Assembly: GCF_035582795.1 (NCBI RefSeq)
Contig: NC_134369.1
Span: 58,466,001 to 58,530,000, forward strand
Origin: Mycteria americana
Taxonomy: Eukaryota; Chordata; Aves; Ciconiiformes; Ciconiidae
Length of the DNA: 64,000 nt
Direction: 5' to 3'
Shown: positions 1 through 13,900 of the stretch, one piece after another
Numbering within the stretch: the first letter of the stretch is position 1
Layout: every line of letters begins with the position of its first letter
The notes under the pieces: model-generated
The model's database searches: none
What the model was told of the DNA's origin: nothing
What the model saw: only the letters and a program-made list of their open reading frames with translations
Made by a program: the position numbers and the translations under genes

Positions 1-1639
1 TACTGGGATTTGTTCTGAGGCTGCTTGGAAACTTCTGCCTCCAGAGCTGGGAAGTGGGGAAGGCAGCAAGTGGGCGAGCTTTTGCGAGAACTGCCTAGTA
101 ATAAGCATGATGAGAAATGCCCCCTTTTCCTTCTGTCCCCTATCCTCTAAAATGCTGCTTAGGCAAGGTAATAACAAACTGGTTAATTTGGTTCGATGGG
201 CAAAGGGATGTCTAATTCCACGTAGATTTCAGCAGTTCAATGTGCTGTATATTGTCACAGCTGACTTGAATTCTGAGATTGTTATTTTAACCCCTTACTC
301 ATTTCTGTGCTGGGATTTTACACATTAGAAGTTAATCTAGGGGAAAAGGTTGCATCTTGTCTAATAATTTATACATATATATATGTATGTATGTATCCAT
401 ATATGTATTTGTGAAATAAAAGACTGTCTAGGACACGCGTGGGACAACTTTTTGCAGACGATCTGTTTAACTGATTCCAGTTCTTTCTCATTAAAATGAA
501 CAAAACAATGGGATTTGGATATCCAGAAAAAATATTTGTAATGACAAAATATTTCAAGAACAACTCTTTTTAGCTTGATAATTACTGGGTTTTTTTTAAT
601 TTGTAAAACAAATATATGTTGATATCTAAGTTGGAACATTATTAAAATGAAAAACTGAAATGTAGGAATTAAATGAGATGCATTATACACACATGCAGCA
701 ATAGGTCAGGCACACAGCAAGATTCCATGGTTATAGGCACTTCAGAGATACATATGTGCACACACCTACGTGTTCTTCAGAAATATTACATTTGAATTTC
801 ATGTGATTTCTATTGTCTTCTGAAATTTTTATATTTCTGTGCTAGAAAAATACGAACAGAATGGCGTACTGCTCTCTTTTAAAAATATTTAAATATGTCA
901 ATGGACCTCTCCTGGGTCTTTACTTTGCAGCTTCTCTAACTGTAAAATTAACAGGGATTTTTTCAGGATGCACTTGTAGGATTTTAACACATTTCTCCAC
1001 TGGAAAAGTTATTTCATGGAAATAAAATCTGAAGATAGCTGCACCTTTTTATCCGGTGCTGTGTTTTAAAGAACTTAATAGCCTCTCAGTATTTTTAATG
1101 CCTGTGATATTACACAGCTAACAAACAATTTCAGAATTCAGTTACCACAATTAGGAATTTGAAGCAGGTGGCACAATAATGGGGCTTTTTCATTTCATTT
1201 ATTAGAAGGGGGAGGAAAAAGCCCAGCAACGCAGAGCTTCATTTATTTTCATCAGCTCCACAGTAAGAGCATGGCAATTTGCAACACCAGAATCATTTCA
1301 AGTACAGCTTTGCATACATCATTCATTTCTTTAGTTTTAAAAGCTTCTTATCGTTCAACCAAAATTTGAAAAGATAATTTCCTGTCTAAAGTCCAATCTG
1401 GTCTGAGCATCCTGCGTGCTTTTTAACACTATGTTGGCTTTCTTGGTAAGCAGATGGAGTGTCAATGTTACTGCTGCGTGACCCCCAGGTGAGTGTGACT
1501 TTGCCTATGTGTGCCCGTGCGTAAAACATCCGCAAGCAAGGGCTTCGCCTGATAGCCAATTTCCAGTGCAAAGTTTGCCTCGCGTTCCCCTTCGCTAGGA
1601 AGAGATCTTTAATTTAATTTTGCTTCAGTCCCAAGCCTC
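1..1639. other. Upstream intergenic DNA, no gene seen
   Basis: AT-rich noncoding DNA. The open frames here are short, overlap on both strands and show no recognisable domain. A short TATA/TATG microsatellite lies at about 369-406. A sequence matching the splice-donor consensus (CAG then GTGAGT) sits at 1,487-1,494, but I see no exon attached to it. Confidence 0.6.
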
Positions 1640-1990
1640 ACAGCAGAAGCAGCACGCTCCTGGCAGGAGGATGAAGTCTTTGCAGCAACGCAGCCGCGGA
1701 TTTCAGCCCACCCGGCTCTCGCAGGCCCCGCGCGGGCTGCGTGCCGGCTGGGTGCCGGCTCTCCGGCTGCCCCCGCAGCCCTGCCGCACGGGGAGCAGCG
1801 GCTCGGCAAGGCTGCAGGCAGAGCCGAGGTGTGCACCATCCCTCTGCCTACTGCTTTTTAAGTGCATTTTCTGTTGTGCATGTGGATGCGAGTGGTTCGC
1901 GCCTTGCGGTGAGCGACGCTGCCTTCTCCGGGGACTGGGGCTCCTGTCGCCGGTGCGCAGCTCTGGATACGCTTTCAGCCCAGGAGTCAC
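1640..1990. promoter_or_regulatory. Isolated CpG-rich island
   Basis: About 350 bases with high GC content and many CpG dinucleotides, standing out from AT-rich surroundings and lying some 17 kb upstream of the VRK1 promoter island. Open frames cross it on both strands, as expected in GC-rich DNA with few stop codons, but none has recognisable protein features. A candidate AATAAA follows at about 2,065. It could be the promoter of an unannotated noncoding transcript, a distal regulatory element, or a leftover island. Only the composition is seen; the function is inferred. Confidence 0.5.
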
Positions 1991-1999
1991 TTGGTTGGC

Positions 2000-4900
2000 A
2001 TCTCTGCTAACATGATGCTTTTATGCTGCTCTGAGAACAACAAGGCTTTGTTGTTCTTGTGCCAAAATAAAGGTGTTTTGCACTGCGTGAACTTGCCTCG
2101 ACTTCTGCATATATAGTGAGGGGTCTGGGAAATGATGGTGGAAAACACCAGGGAAATGTAGTAATAGTCTGGGGCCAGGAGACATGTTTTACTGTGCGTT
2201 AGCAGGATGCACAGGTTTAAGTAAAACAGAGGCCTTGGAACTGGTCCCTGGTGCTGCTAGCAGTAGGCTTTGCACCCACAGGGTGTCTCAATTCAACGCT
2301 TCAACAGCAATTGCTGTCACAGAGTGTGAGTGAGCTATCGCTGCCCACTGTCCATTTAGAAATGTGCAGCCCCTTCTACCTACTGGAAGCTCTTGTTAGA
2401 AACTTTCCTCTGGTTCATAATACAGCCAGAAACTTCGTCTGGAAGCAACTTTCTTATCTCAGCCCTTAGAAGCCCTCTCCTGCAGAGGCACAGAGGACAA
2501 CTGCTCTGTACAGCTGTAGCCTTCAGGCTTATTTGTACCAGCAGCCCCAATGCAGCTCCGCCAGCCCTTGCAGAAGGAGGGTGCTTCAGCCCTGATCTCA
2601 GATGCTGCAGCCCCAGGGAGCAGTCGCCCACCCATGAATCTTCTCCATGCAGCCACCCCTCCCACTGCTGGCACTAATATCTGCTCTTTGACATGAGCAA
2701 ATACTCAATAACCTTTTGTAAAATTGTCCTCTCCCGTGCTGGAGGGAATATGAAACCCGCTGATGTTTCACTTTAGATTGACGCAGTCCACAGTTAACAT
2801 TACCCGAGCTATTCAAGTGTAGGTCACTGCAATACTACGGATAATGGCTGGATTACACTAAAAGGTGAAGTGCAGTTATGAAACTCAGAGCCTGTTCAGT
2901 CCACTTACATTAAGGTATTTCTGAATACCCTATATGCTGAATAGCCTGAATAAACTGAATTAACATGAAGACAGGAAACCACACCACTCTCTTTCTTTGT
3001 AAACCATCTCACTCTGTGTACACCCCACACAAAGGGGTAGGTAGGGAGCCTCAGGCAGGGAGAGATACTGTAGAGGATGAAGGAAAATTGTCCAGTGAGT
3101 GGGGCACTATCACAAAAGGAACGGGCACTACAGACTTGAGCCCCAATCTGAAGGAGGACCCCAGGCCTCATTTCATTCCCCATGTATAAAATGGAGATGA
3201 TTTTACCAGTCATCTAATGATATGATTTCTGAGTATTATGGAAATAGGGGGATATGTGTCTAAGATAGATGAATGGACAGATGGTTTACAGTCTCATCCT
3301 GCCCACCTGCTGCAGAACACAGCTAAGCCTACTACAACTGTGTTGAATTATTTGCGAAGTATAGAAACTGCTGGTCCAATAAACCCCCGGTGAAAAATGC
3401 ACTGATACCAGTAATGAAGGTAGCTCACACATTTGCACAACAGTTCATATTTCCAAGTAGCTAACAATTACTTCAGAAAGCTGTAGCTATGTTTATTTTT
3501 TGGTAGATAAAAACTTGAAACCCTGACATGGTCTATGCCACTGGTCTCCTCCAGACCCTAGCTGCCTTGGTAAGAAAAAGCCAGACATCAGGACTGTACA
3601 TTGTGACACAGAGTGCACCTGCTCCATCATCTGGACATTGAGTTGACTTGCCGCAATTACTTTAGAAAGGGAAACATTGATTAGAGCTTAGTTTGTCCCC
3701 AGAACAGAACTATCAGCTTTTCTTTTGCACTTTTCATTCTTTATGACACCCTAAATTAGCTATTTATACCTAGATTCTGCAATGATCTGTCTGACAACGC
3801 TGCATCAGCAGGGGGTCCCATGAAGTCTACAACGGTTCGTACTGACTTATATGCTTGGGGTTTATAGTGTTGTATATAGGGCTTATAGTGGTTTCCTCGA
3901 TAAGTTACAAAATTTGGTCAGATGAAGTTGACCCTAATGTTATTCAAAATTAGCTTTTTAAAGAAAACTTTTCCCTAAAATTACTGATCACGGTGTTTTA
4001 CCAAAGAATGACTCCTTATCATTATTCTAAAATTAAGTTTACCTTCAATTTTTTGAAAAAAAGAAGTCTTGGGGAAGACACAGTCCTACCTCTTTTGAAT
4101 GTGTCTCTTCAGAACAAATAAGCCTACATGTGTTTTGGGTTAAGGCAAAGCTTTGATTCTCCCTTATATGAAAGGGCAGATGAGCAACACTTGTCATTAA
4201 GGGTGGACAAGCTATTCTGTAACCACAGCTTTATCTTCTTTTAGAGAAATTTTACTAGAATGATAGAAGATTTTCATTGCTTTTGTGATCACTGGAGCAT
4301 TTCCTTATTAACCAGGGATCCTGGAGACTTTCAGCCCTGTCCTTTGCTAGGTTAGTGCACAATACTGTTGCTTCATACATACTTTTTATAAAGCCTTGCT
4401 ATTGCTCCCAGTGCATCAGTGAGGAGTTAAATATTGGTATTGTTTACTTTTGTTAGATGGTTTGCTGGGTTGCTGGAACCAGGAATGTCATTTCTGGCTA
4501 TTCTGTTGCTATTCTTTCCCCTCAAAATTTAGGCAGAGGAATGTTGTTACAGCCTCAAATTTACCAGTGAAAGCTGATGCATGTTGATGCAAAGGGGCTG
4601 ATTTTATTTAGGCATTCAGAAATTGATACCTAACTAAATTTTGAAATGAAATGTTAAGCCCAGTGGGTGACAGACTGTCTGTAGGCGTGTCCCCTGAGGG
4701 GCTCCCTATTTTATGTGTTAATGATCTTCTTTGCCCATGCTAAGTCAAGCTCTACCCACTACTGCTATAGCACCATTATTCAGCATTTAATTTGCTCACA
4801 ATCTTTTAAAACAAAAAACTATACCTAATTATTGGCTCATTTAAGCCCTCAATGGTTGGATCTCTGCTTCTGTGTACAGATACTTGTCTCTTCCTATTTC

Positions 4901-7900
4901 AAATACTAAAGTATTGTTTTGCAGTCACAAGACTCTACCATTGACAAAAGTGAGGTGATCTGGGGTAAATTAACTTAACTCAAACTATTATGACAAGAAT
5001 TTGCAGGGGGTCAAAGACTGAGATCTGATGTTGACCACTGTATGTAGAAAAGCATGTGTGCAAAGAGGTGAGTTAAGGGCAGATGTGCAGCCTAAATACT
5101 GAATTTGAAACTCTGACTTTTTGGAATTTTCCATTGTTTTCTTTCTTTTTTTCCCACCCCTCTTCTCTATTAAATCAATGTCGAGAGACCACTTCTGTCT
5201 GACTCAAATGATTAGACATGTTCATCACCTTCAATTCTGTTTGTGGTAATCACTAAATAGGTGTTTTATTGCTTTTTTGTAGTCACTAATGTATATCATA
5301 TAAGGAAAGGGACTGGAGAAATGCATTAACAAGTACACGTAGTAGTTTGTTTCAGGCTGTGCCACTGGATGGCTCAATGTGTCATAAAAGAAATCTCTGT
5401 TAGAAGTATAAGTTAATTTCAGTTAACAGAGGAAACTGTTCCTCAAGGAGGATCTGAACATATTCTGCTATAGGTATGAAGATCAGAGCGGCCACGATGG
5501 TCATGTTACTGAGAAGTTTTCTCTAGCTACAATTCTGTAACACCACTTTCAAAGACACCTGGAAAAGATGGAAATAAATTCTTCTCTGTGGAGAGCAGAA
5601 ATGGCTTTGGGCAGCAGAGTTTGCTTCTTGATACTGAGAAATCAAGAACAATAGGGAAACACTAACCTGGTCATTGCCGACTCAAAATTTGCCTGCTCAT
5701 TGACTTGTTAAGAAACAGTTACATGTTGTTGTGGCTACTCCTTACCGTTGGCTTAAACAGATCAGGACCAAGGTGGGTGTACGCTGGAGCATGCGCCTCT
5801 GCATGAAATTAAACCTGAAAGTAGGTAGATGCTTCAGAATACTTCCCTGCTTAGATAAGCTCTAACCCTTTGCTGCTATTCAGTCTGCAATGATGATACC
5901 AAAACTGATAGGGCTGTTGTCTGTACTCTTTTTTTCAGTAGGAATTGTATTGAGATAACCAAACTATTTGCAGTCGCTTACATAAGTTGACAACCATTGG
6001 TTTCTTACCAGCCTTGACATAGGTCAATAGTTCAAATTCAACCTATGATTAGAAAGGAAAACTATACATGCTCCAGGTCCCTGAGTTGTCCAGTCCTATG
6101 TGTTTTGGATAGTAATGATGACAGTAAAAAGCAACCAAGCTTCACCCCCTCCTCTCCTCCCCCATGGACCTTGAAAAACATGATGCAGCTTGTTAATAAT
6201 GCAGCCCTTTATCTAAGATGTAGTTACGTGTACCAGCCTGAAATTTCTACCTGCTCATTGAATGGTGATATATCAAATTACCTGCATTGTAAATATGCTT
6301 TTGAAGTTGCTCTGTTTTGTGTTGATTACTGTGTTGGATTCTGAGTCATAAAGGTTATGAAACAGATAAAATAGACTGCATTTTGCCACAGAGGTGGCAT
6401 AGTTCAGCATGACTGAGTCACTGCTCTGAAGAGAGGCGGCACTGAAATTTTATACAGGGTATTGCAAGTCAAGCCTGAAGTGCATTGGCAGAGCTGCACG
6501 GTAGCAGGCAAAAAGCTGCTCTTCAGTACATACCTAATTTTAATTGTATAATTCACTTTTTTCCAGATCCCCATCTTCATCATATAACCTTCTAAACTAC
6601 ATATTGGGTGCAAGTGCCCCAGGATCATTTCATGCAGCAAAAAGGGAACAAGTAAAATTCTGAGCCATTGCAAATGGTCAACTTGGCAGGTGCCAAGTGT
6701 AGCATGTGTGGCCATGCTAAACAAACTTGGCTGGGAACTTGAAGTTGGCAAGGATCTTCTACCTGCTGCCTTGTCTGCTTCCGTTTCCCTCCTTCCTCAG
6801 CTGGAAAATGCTTACTTACTAGAGTAGTGGAAGACCTCTGGGACAGATAAGTCTTCCTTCTCCTCCTCCTCCCCCCCTTGCTTGTCCTTTTCTTTTCTAA
6901 TCAGTGCTGATTTGAAAAGGCTTTCCAGGTGGCCAGGTCTTCTCTCTGGTAACTCGAGCTCGGTTCTCCTTGCCCTGTTCTGTCTGGACTCTCTGCTCTC
7001 TGTCTGCTTTACCTGCTTCCCAACAACTTTTGTGCCCAGGAACACCAGGTGCAATTCTTTTCTCCCTGCCACCAGACCAAACCCCTCAGCTGCCCACTCC
7101 TACCTGCTGTCATCTCTGTCACTCATCTGTTAAATCCCCAGGCTTCCTTTATTTCTAGGCAAATGTCCCTTCTGGTTCTTTCTTGGAACGTCTTCTATGG
7201 GTTTTGTAAGTGCTTCTGTCTGTATATTTTTCATGATGGTTTTGATTTTTTTGTGTGTTATTTCCTCTGCTGGTATACAGTAGGAAGCAAGACTATTTTA
7301 ATGTTCTGACTATTGAGTTTATTAGTATTGTGAAGGTTTTTGCAGCTTATTATTGATGTGAGATAGAAATTCACAATGAATCAAAGTTGAATAAAACACT
7401 ATTAGATCACACCTTTAACAATTCCTATTCACACCAGGCTCATAGTGCCTTGGTAAAAATGACCACATTAGGGCAGACAGGTTGATTTTTATTGCGCTAT
7501 GTTGTTAATTAAAAAAAAAACTTCATCTAAAAATAGTGTTCTGCAAGGAACTTTCAGATGCTTTATAATAACCTGCATCCCTTATGTTATGCTTGACTTT
7601 CCATTGGGGGAAAAATAAACCAACAACCTTGAGGCTAGGAGTTAAATATGTCATTTTACTAAGAAAATTCTCCATACATCCTTGCTGTCTTTTATGCTTT
7701 CCAACTTTTGAGGTTTTGGTAACTAAAGATTATTATGCCTAATAAATTAGGATCTTGATAACTAGTAAAAATTCAAATATTTTTACCCAAGTATAGCCTA
7801 CCTGTTAGGTGAATTAATTGTTTACAACTTCTGGCTTGTTTGAAAGACCAGGTACAAATGTTGTTCAGGATATCCCTGGGAAGATACACACCTATATGTA

Positions 7901-10900
7901 TGTACTTCTTCCTTCCATGTACTTTTATCATTCTAGCTTGATATAATAGATTTAATATTTCCAACAGAAGCTCTGGCGATCTAGAGATGTGACAAACAAC
8001 ATTTACAGGAAAAAGTTATGTATCTTATTTGACCAATTGCATACAGAAATGACAAACTTCCATGCATCGAAACTCCTCTTTTGATTCTTTCTATAAGAGA
8101 AAATTTTCTTGCACCTCATTCTCAGTATTCCCAAATGTAGCCTTTCCCTCTTTCATACAACACATAAAGTGGTCACTAAAAAATTGCATTTTGAGATTAA
8201 TCCATACTACAGCACAAAGACATCAGTACTGAAGTGGAGGAAAGTTTATCTTTAGCTTGTTATATAGGATATATTTTCATATTAGTTTTTTTTTTTTCTG
8301 TCTGGAACAGGTGTGTTTGTTTTTTGGGGCCTGGGGTGTGTGTGCTGGCCCTCTGTGCTGACTACCATGCCATGGTGCCTTGATTAAGAATTAGAGGCAA
8401 TCTAGCATCTATGTTGAATAGGCACACAGTGATTGCTGACTACAGGGAAGGAGCTTTTAATCCCAGAATGAATGCTTGAATAACAGTATATACAAGCAGG
8501 AGAGAGAGACGGCATGTGCACTTTAAGCTAGTTCAGCTCTCTCTGCATGCAGGGTCGAGCAAACGGGACCAATGATTTCATGCCTGAGTCAGGCAGACCC
8601 ATCCCTCTGTTTAGAAGGCTGTCTCATGCGCAAATAATGTAAATCCAAGTAAACAGCAAACACTTAGGAAACATTTTCTACTTTAAAGAAATCACTTAAT
8701 AAAAAGTGTAAAACACCTGATCAGGCAATCTAATTCTTTTAAAAGTAGTTGTACCCTCTCGAGTTTTCTGAACTAGAAACACAGGCAAAGCAGGCTCTAT
8801 TTTGGGGCTCTGCAGATAAATTATGTATTAAAAATATGCTATTACTTTAATGATCATTCTCAAAAGACTCTTTGAGAATGAAGGAAAAGCAAAGTTTACA
8901 TTGGTAAAGGAGACGGGACACAATTCTAAGAAATATTCTAGAATAAGTTATACAAAATTCATGAAACTGGAAGATTTACTCTTTTACCCATCAATTTTGG
9001 CCCAGCTCAGTTACTTTCATCAGGAGAGATGGAATGCTTTGTACTTACAGCCTTTCTAGCAGTCAATATAGTATTGACTGTATCGCAGCCAATGTAGCCA
9101 GTGTGGTGATGAGATACTGTAGTTTTCACAAGCTTTCATTAGGTCTGCTGTGAAATGCCATATTCTCATATTAGTCATCCTCCCTGCTTTATATCTTAGA
9201 AGATGCATTTCAAACTGTTTTTAAAGTACATTATTATTCAGCTGTTCACCAAAGTAGACCAATATACATTATAATATGTTTACGAGGTGGCTGTCTTACA
9301 ATTCAACAATTTAAAACTTACATTCCATCTGAGATAGCTACAAAATTGTTTCAAATGGCTGTGCTTACTTTTTGGAGCAAGTAGTTCTAAATGAAAAGGT
9401 TGATGGCTGCAATTTGATTATTAGCAAGTAAAAGAACACAGATAGAAATATTGCAGTCAGTATGTTGATATTCCATGGAGAATGAAAAATGTTTAGTGGA
9501 CAGTTTAGAATATTGTCAGTATACAGTGCCATAAAAACTGCTGAACTCGCTTCTTTATTTATATCATTGAGGTAGGTTTAATACCATTTAAATATCTTCA
9601 AAGCCATGTCTTTACTGAAAAAATTAGCTGTTTCAACAATAGATAGTAAACATTTCCCCCCTAGCATGTTTCAGTTGAATATGAGCTATAGGCAACTGGG
9701 GAGGGACAAAGCTTGGCATCTTCTGTCAAAAAGCAGCCTGTCTGCAAGGAATGCAGAACTCATTGCCTCCACCATGAGATATGCAAGGTCATCTTCCGTA
9801 TGTGTGGCTGGAGCCAGGTTCAAGTCTGTGAAGGGAAAGTAGGAGGTGGTGGCATGAAACAAAAGGAAGAAATGTAACCTATTCCCCAACAACAAATCAA
9901 AACAGAGACAGAGAGCCCACCAGATTCTATGCATCTTCTCTCAATGCCCTGGTAAGTTCACTGTGGCAGAGGACAAAGCTCATTAATCATGTTTTCTTAG
10001 TTGTTACTACTACATTAATTAATTCAATGCTTTCAACAGATGTCTGCATGAAAATACGGCAACTCAACTAGAAAAAACAGATCTTATAAACAGAGGTCTT
10101 AGGAGCTGAGATAATACTCAAGTAAAACAGTAGTTCTCTGAATAACAGGGCCAGTACCAGCGATATGGAAAATAAGCAAATGAGACCCTGAGGACAGAAT
10201 GAAGATGGAGAGAAGGAGCATAGTTACAGTGCATCTCCTCAAGTCGAGGGTGGAAAAGTGCTGGGATTGTGTGTGAAGCTACATGTGTGTTTCTGTAACT
10301 TCTTAAAAGCCTTGCATATCTCTCCAGTGAAAAATGTGTTTGCAGTTTTCCTCACCACTGGAAAGGAAGAAATTAATTTTTAATTTGCTATTGGACAAGA
10401 GATTGTCTTAAGTTATCCAAACACATTTAGATCAAGTTATTCTAGTGGAATACCTGTCTAGAAATATCCAAACAAGTGGCTTTTAAAGCAAAGAGCACTG
10501 GTCATATAAAAGATGCCTGAATTAATGATATTGCACACTGAAAATGCAGCACTGTCAGTGGTAGTGCAAACATCCCCTGTCTTCGCCTACCTCATAGCGA
10601 GGAGGACACTCTCCTGCCTCCCGTCTATTCATCCTAGCCCGTGCTGCTGCCAGCATGTGTGACAACTATTGCCAATTGTGACAGTTGTTTTTGTGAAGGG
10701 GGACATCTGTCTACATAAAATCAGGCTGGGGTCTGCAAACTCATTTACAGAGGCCATGAAATAGTCATCAGATGGTAAAAATTACCTTCTTGGTTAAAAG
10801 ACAAACTAGGGTCCCAAAAATGAGAGAGACTGTATCTGACTAAGACTCACCTGAGCCAGGCTGAAGTTTGTATTATATGTGTTGGGGGAACCTCTGTAAT

Positions 10901-13900
10901 TGCTGACAGATGGGTCTCCATCTAAAGAGCCTTCCACCTCTACATGCATCTCGAATGTTTTGAAGTGTTAACATAAAAAATATGCTCCCCACCATACACG
11001 ACAAAGCAGGAACATGAAATTTTTGAAAAAGATACCAACATGTACTATGGATGTCTCATTATGAGCTGTTTGCAAACGCTAATCAAATGGCCCACTAGTT
11101 TTGTGCCTTTCCATAGATGGGATTGTCTCAGAGGAGTTTCAACATGAGCCCAACTCTCTCCTTGGCATCCCATTTCTCTGCTGACTGTTTCTCTAAATCT
11201 TTTGCTGTAAGCCTAAAAGCAAAAAAGTCCTCCATACAGTTGGTTCCAATTAAGCAAATTAAAGCTATAGATTTTTAAACAAAAATAAAAATCACACGGA
11301 CAACATTTAAGCATTTAAAGCACAACATGAATGAGTATGTTATTCAGTGAATGGGCAGGCAGTTATATTAACTCTTGACATTCTACCTGATGCAACATAT
11401 TTCCAGGGTAAAAGCATTAGCAGTTCAGTGTTTCTTTAATTTTTGCACAGAAGCATCAATTTTTTTTTGTCAGATCACATTTTGTAACATAATATCAATC
11501 TTGCCATATCCATGTTCTAGACGGGCTGTAGGGATTCTGCTGTAATTATGTCAAAAAATGAAATATTTCAAAATCTGATTGACAGCTTGATTACAATAAT
11601 GCATGTGATTAAATTCAGGGTGTGCTGGTGTAACGAAGGAGGGAATGTCAGTGGTAATTAACTGTATTTTTGTTAAATTTTGTTGAGCATTTCTTGCTCT
11701 TGGGTTGGAGTATATTGAAACTAATGAGACACCTAGTGGTAGCACTTTTTTAGTTTCTTAGTGTCATTTGGGACTTGGAAAAAAACAGTTCTTATGCAAA
11801 TAATATATTTTGTTACATGTCATGTAAATTTTATGTAGATTAACATGGTCATGAACACCAAAACTATGCGGTAGAGCAGCATGACGAGAAGGATTCCATG
11901 CTATGTTCGAGCACAGAAGAGCAGCAGTAAGTATTTTTTTTCTCCAAACAGCTAGTTCTGGATAATAAAGCTTGCCAGAAGACAGAAAAGTGTTGATTAT
12001 AATGAAATACAATGGTTTATTTTTAATTTTCATTGTATGGTATCTTCTCCCGAGGAAATAGTCAATGACTTTTGCACCTTCTACTTCCTCAAAGAAAGTT
12101 TGTATGAGACAATTATTCCACCAAATACCTATTTGTATAAACACGGATTAACTTTTGATATGTAAAAGGATGCAATGTGTACTGCTTTTCATTAGTTTTT
12201 TTTTTTTTTTTCTCTGAACAGTAAGCTCCTTGGATAAAAACTGCCATGTCCAATCTCATAAAACATCTTAGGTATTTTAGGGTGTTGCTTGGAAAAAAAA
12301 GAAAAATATTACCTTATATGATAAATTTTTTGTGCTCTCTCTCTGTAGTTCTGCTCTTCCTCCAAGCGTTAGTCAAACTGCTGGATAAAAGCAGAGATGG
12401 GAATCTGTTATTTCCTAGATTCGAATAATTCAAGGTGCTTTGCCACACAATATAATAGACTCAAAACTGTGTTCCTTCACTGGTCTGCCAATATCTGCTA
12501 ACCTTGATATTCTTCCTGCCCATCTCTTCCACAAGTTTTACTGTCCTCTCAAATGCCTCCCTTACAACTGGAACATCCATTCCAGGCCAATACTATTCCC
12601 TTGACCCAGATTTTGTTCCCTTTTAAAAGCCTGTAACCACTGACTTGTCAGAAACCAGGTTACCTATATTCGTTCTATTTTTGGGAGTGAGGGGACAGGG
12701 TATAACAACTAAGAGAAAGCTTTGGAATTTATTTGGTATTTACTGACTGTAATCTCTTTTAACAAACGTTATATTTTCCTCTCTATCTGGGTAACACTCA
12801 CTAAACTTTGCTTGCTAGCAAGATATAGATGGTAAAAATACATAAATAAAATGCAGCGTAATATAATAAAGTGAGATATAAATATATAAAGCTGACATCC
12901 TCATTTATTTCCTGCAAAAGGAAACCCCAAAGAGATTGCTAGAGAAAGTAACAAATACATGGTGATTCTTTATTTTTCCCACCACATAAATACAGTTTCA
13001 AGTGGGAGGAAAGATGCTTTTTTTGTTATTTACAAGCAACAGAGTTAATGCTGCATTGTTTAAAAATCCACTGTGGAAAACCTACAACAGCCTGGTGGCC
13101 TTGGGAGTGATGGTGACGTGTTTTAGCAGTGGAAAATATGGAATTGTAGATGGGGAGTAACTATACAAGGTCTTGCAAAGCATGGAGTTCTGCCTGTTTG
13201 TATCAAAAGGGGGTTTAAAAACATATAACCTCATTCTTCCTTGCCTTTTGATAGAGCCTAATCACCTTAAGAAATCACTATTTGATCACTAAGTCTATTG
13301 CTAAGGGTAAGGTCACCTCATTCAAGAGATCTGTATCCTCTGAGCTACAAAGGATAGTAAATAAGTTTATAGATTCCTGGTTTCTTATTTTAATAGCATG
13401 TAGTGAGAACACCACTACTATTTACCAGAGAAGTGTTTGGAGGTATGCTAATGACCACAAGAAAATTTCAAACCTCCATAATGTGCTTTAATCACCAGCT
13501 GGAGATCAAAAGCCACCATGTGATTTTATACAGCATGGGCAGCTTCCAGAACTGCCTTACATGGAAAGAGATCAATGGTAAAATTGGTAGATACAGCAAA
13601 GCTCTTGCAAAAAAAGCGTTTTATGTATCTTGTTCAAAGCATTTAAGCGCCTTTTAGATCACTGATTGAACCATAGACATTATAAAGTGGAACCTTTTAA
13701 TACCAAAATAAATTTGCAGAGTAAAATTCCATTATAGGAAAAAGCATTGCACTGCAACAGGACAGATAATATTTCTTTCACATGTAATGGGATATATGAA
13801 ATGTTTGATGATAAACAGAAGTTCTTTGTATCATTATAGTTAGACTCCATGTACTGTTGTTTGTGTGCATGTGAATGTATCTACAGTATAGGATATATAG

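Noticed and set aside
1620..2015. 131-codon + frame and overlapping minus frames at the upstream CpG-rich block
   Set aside because: Several overlapping frames on both strands in GC-rich DNA, no recognisable protein features.
9606..9934. Overlapping frames of 78 (+) and 82 (-) codons
   Set aside because: Protein-like composition is weak, no domain is recognised and both strands are open over the same bases.
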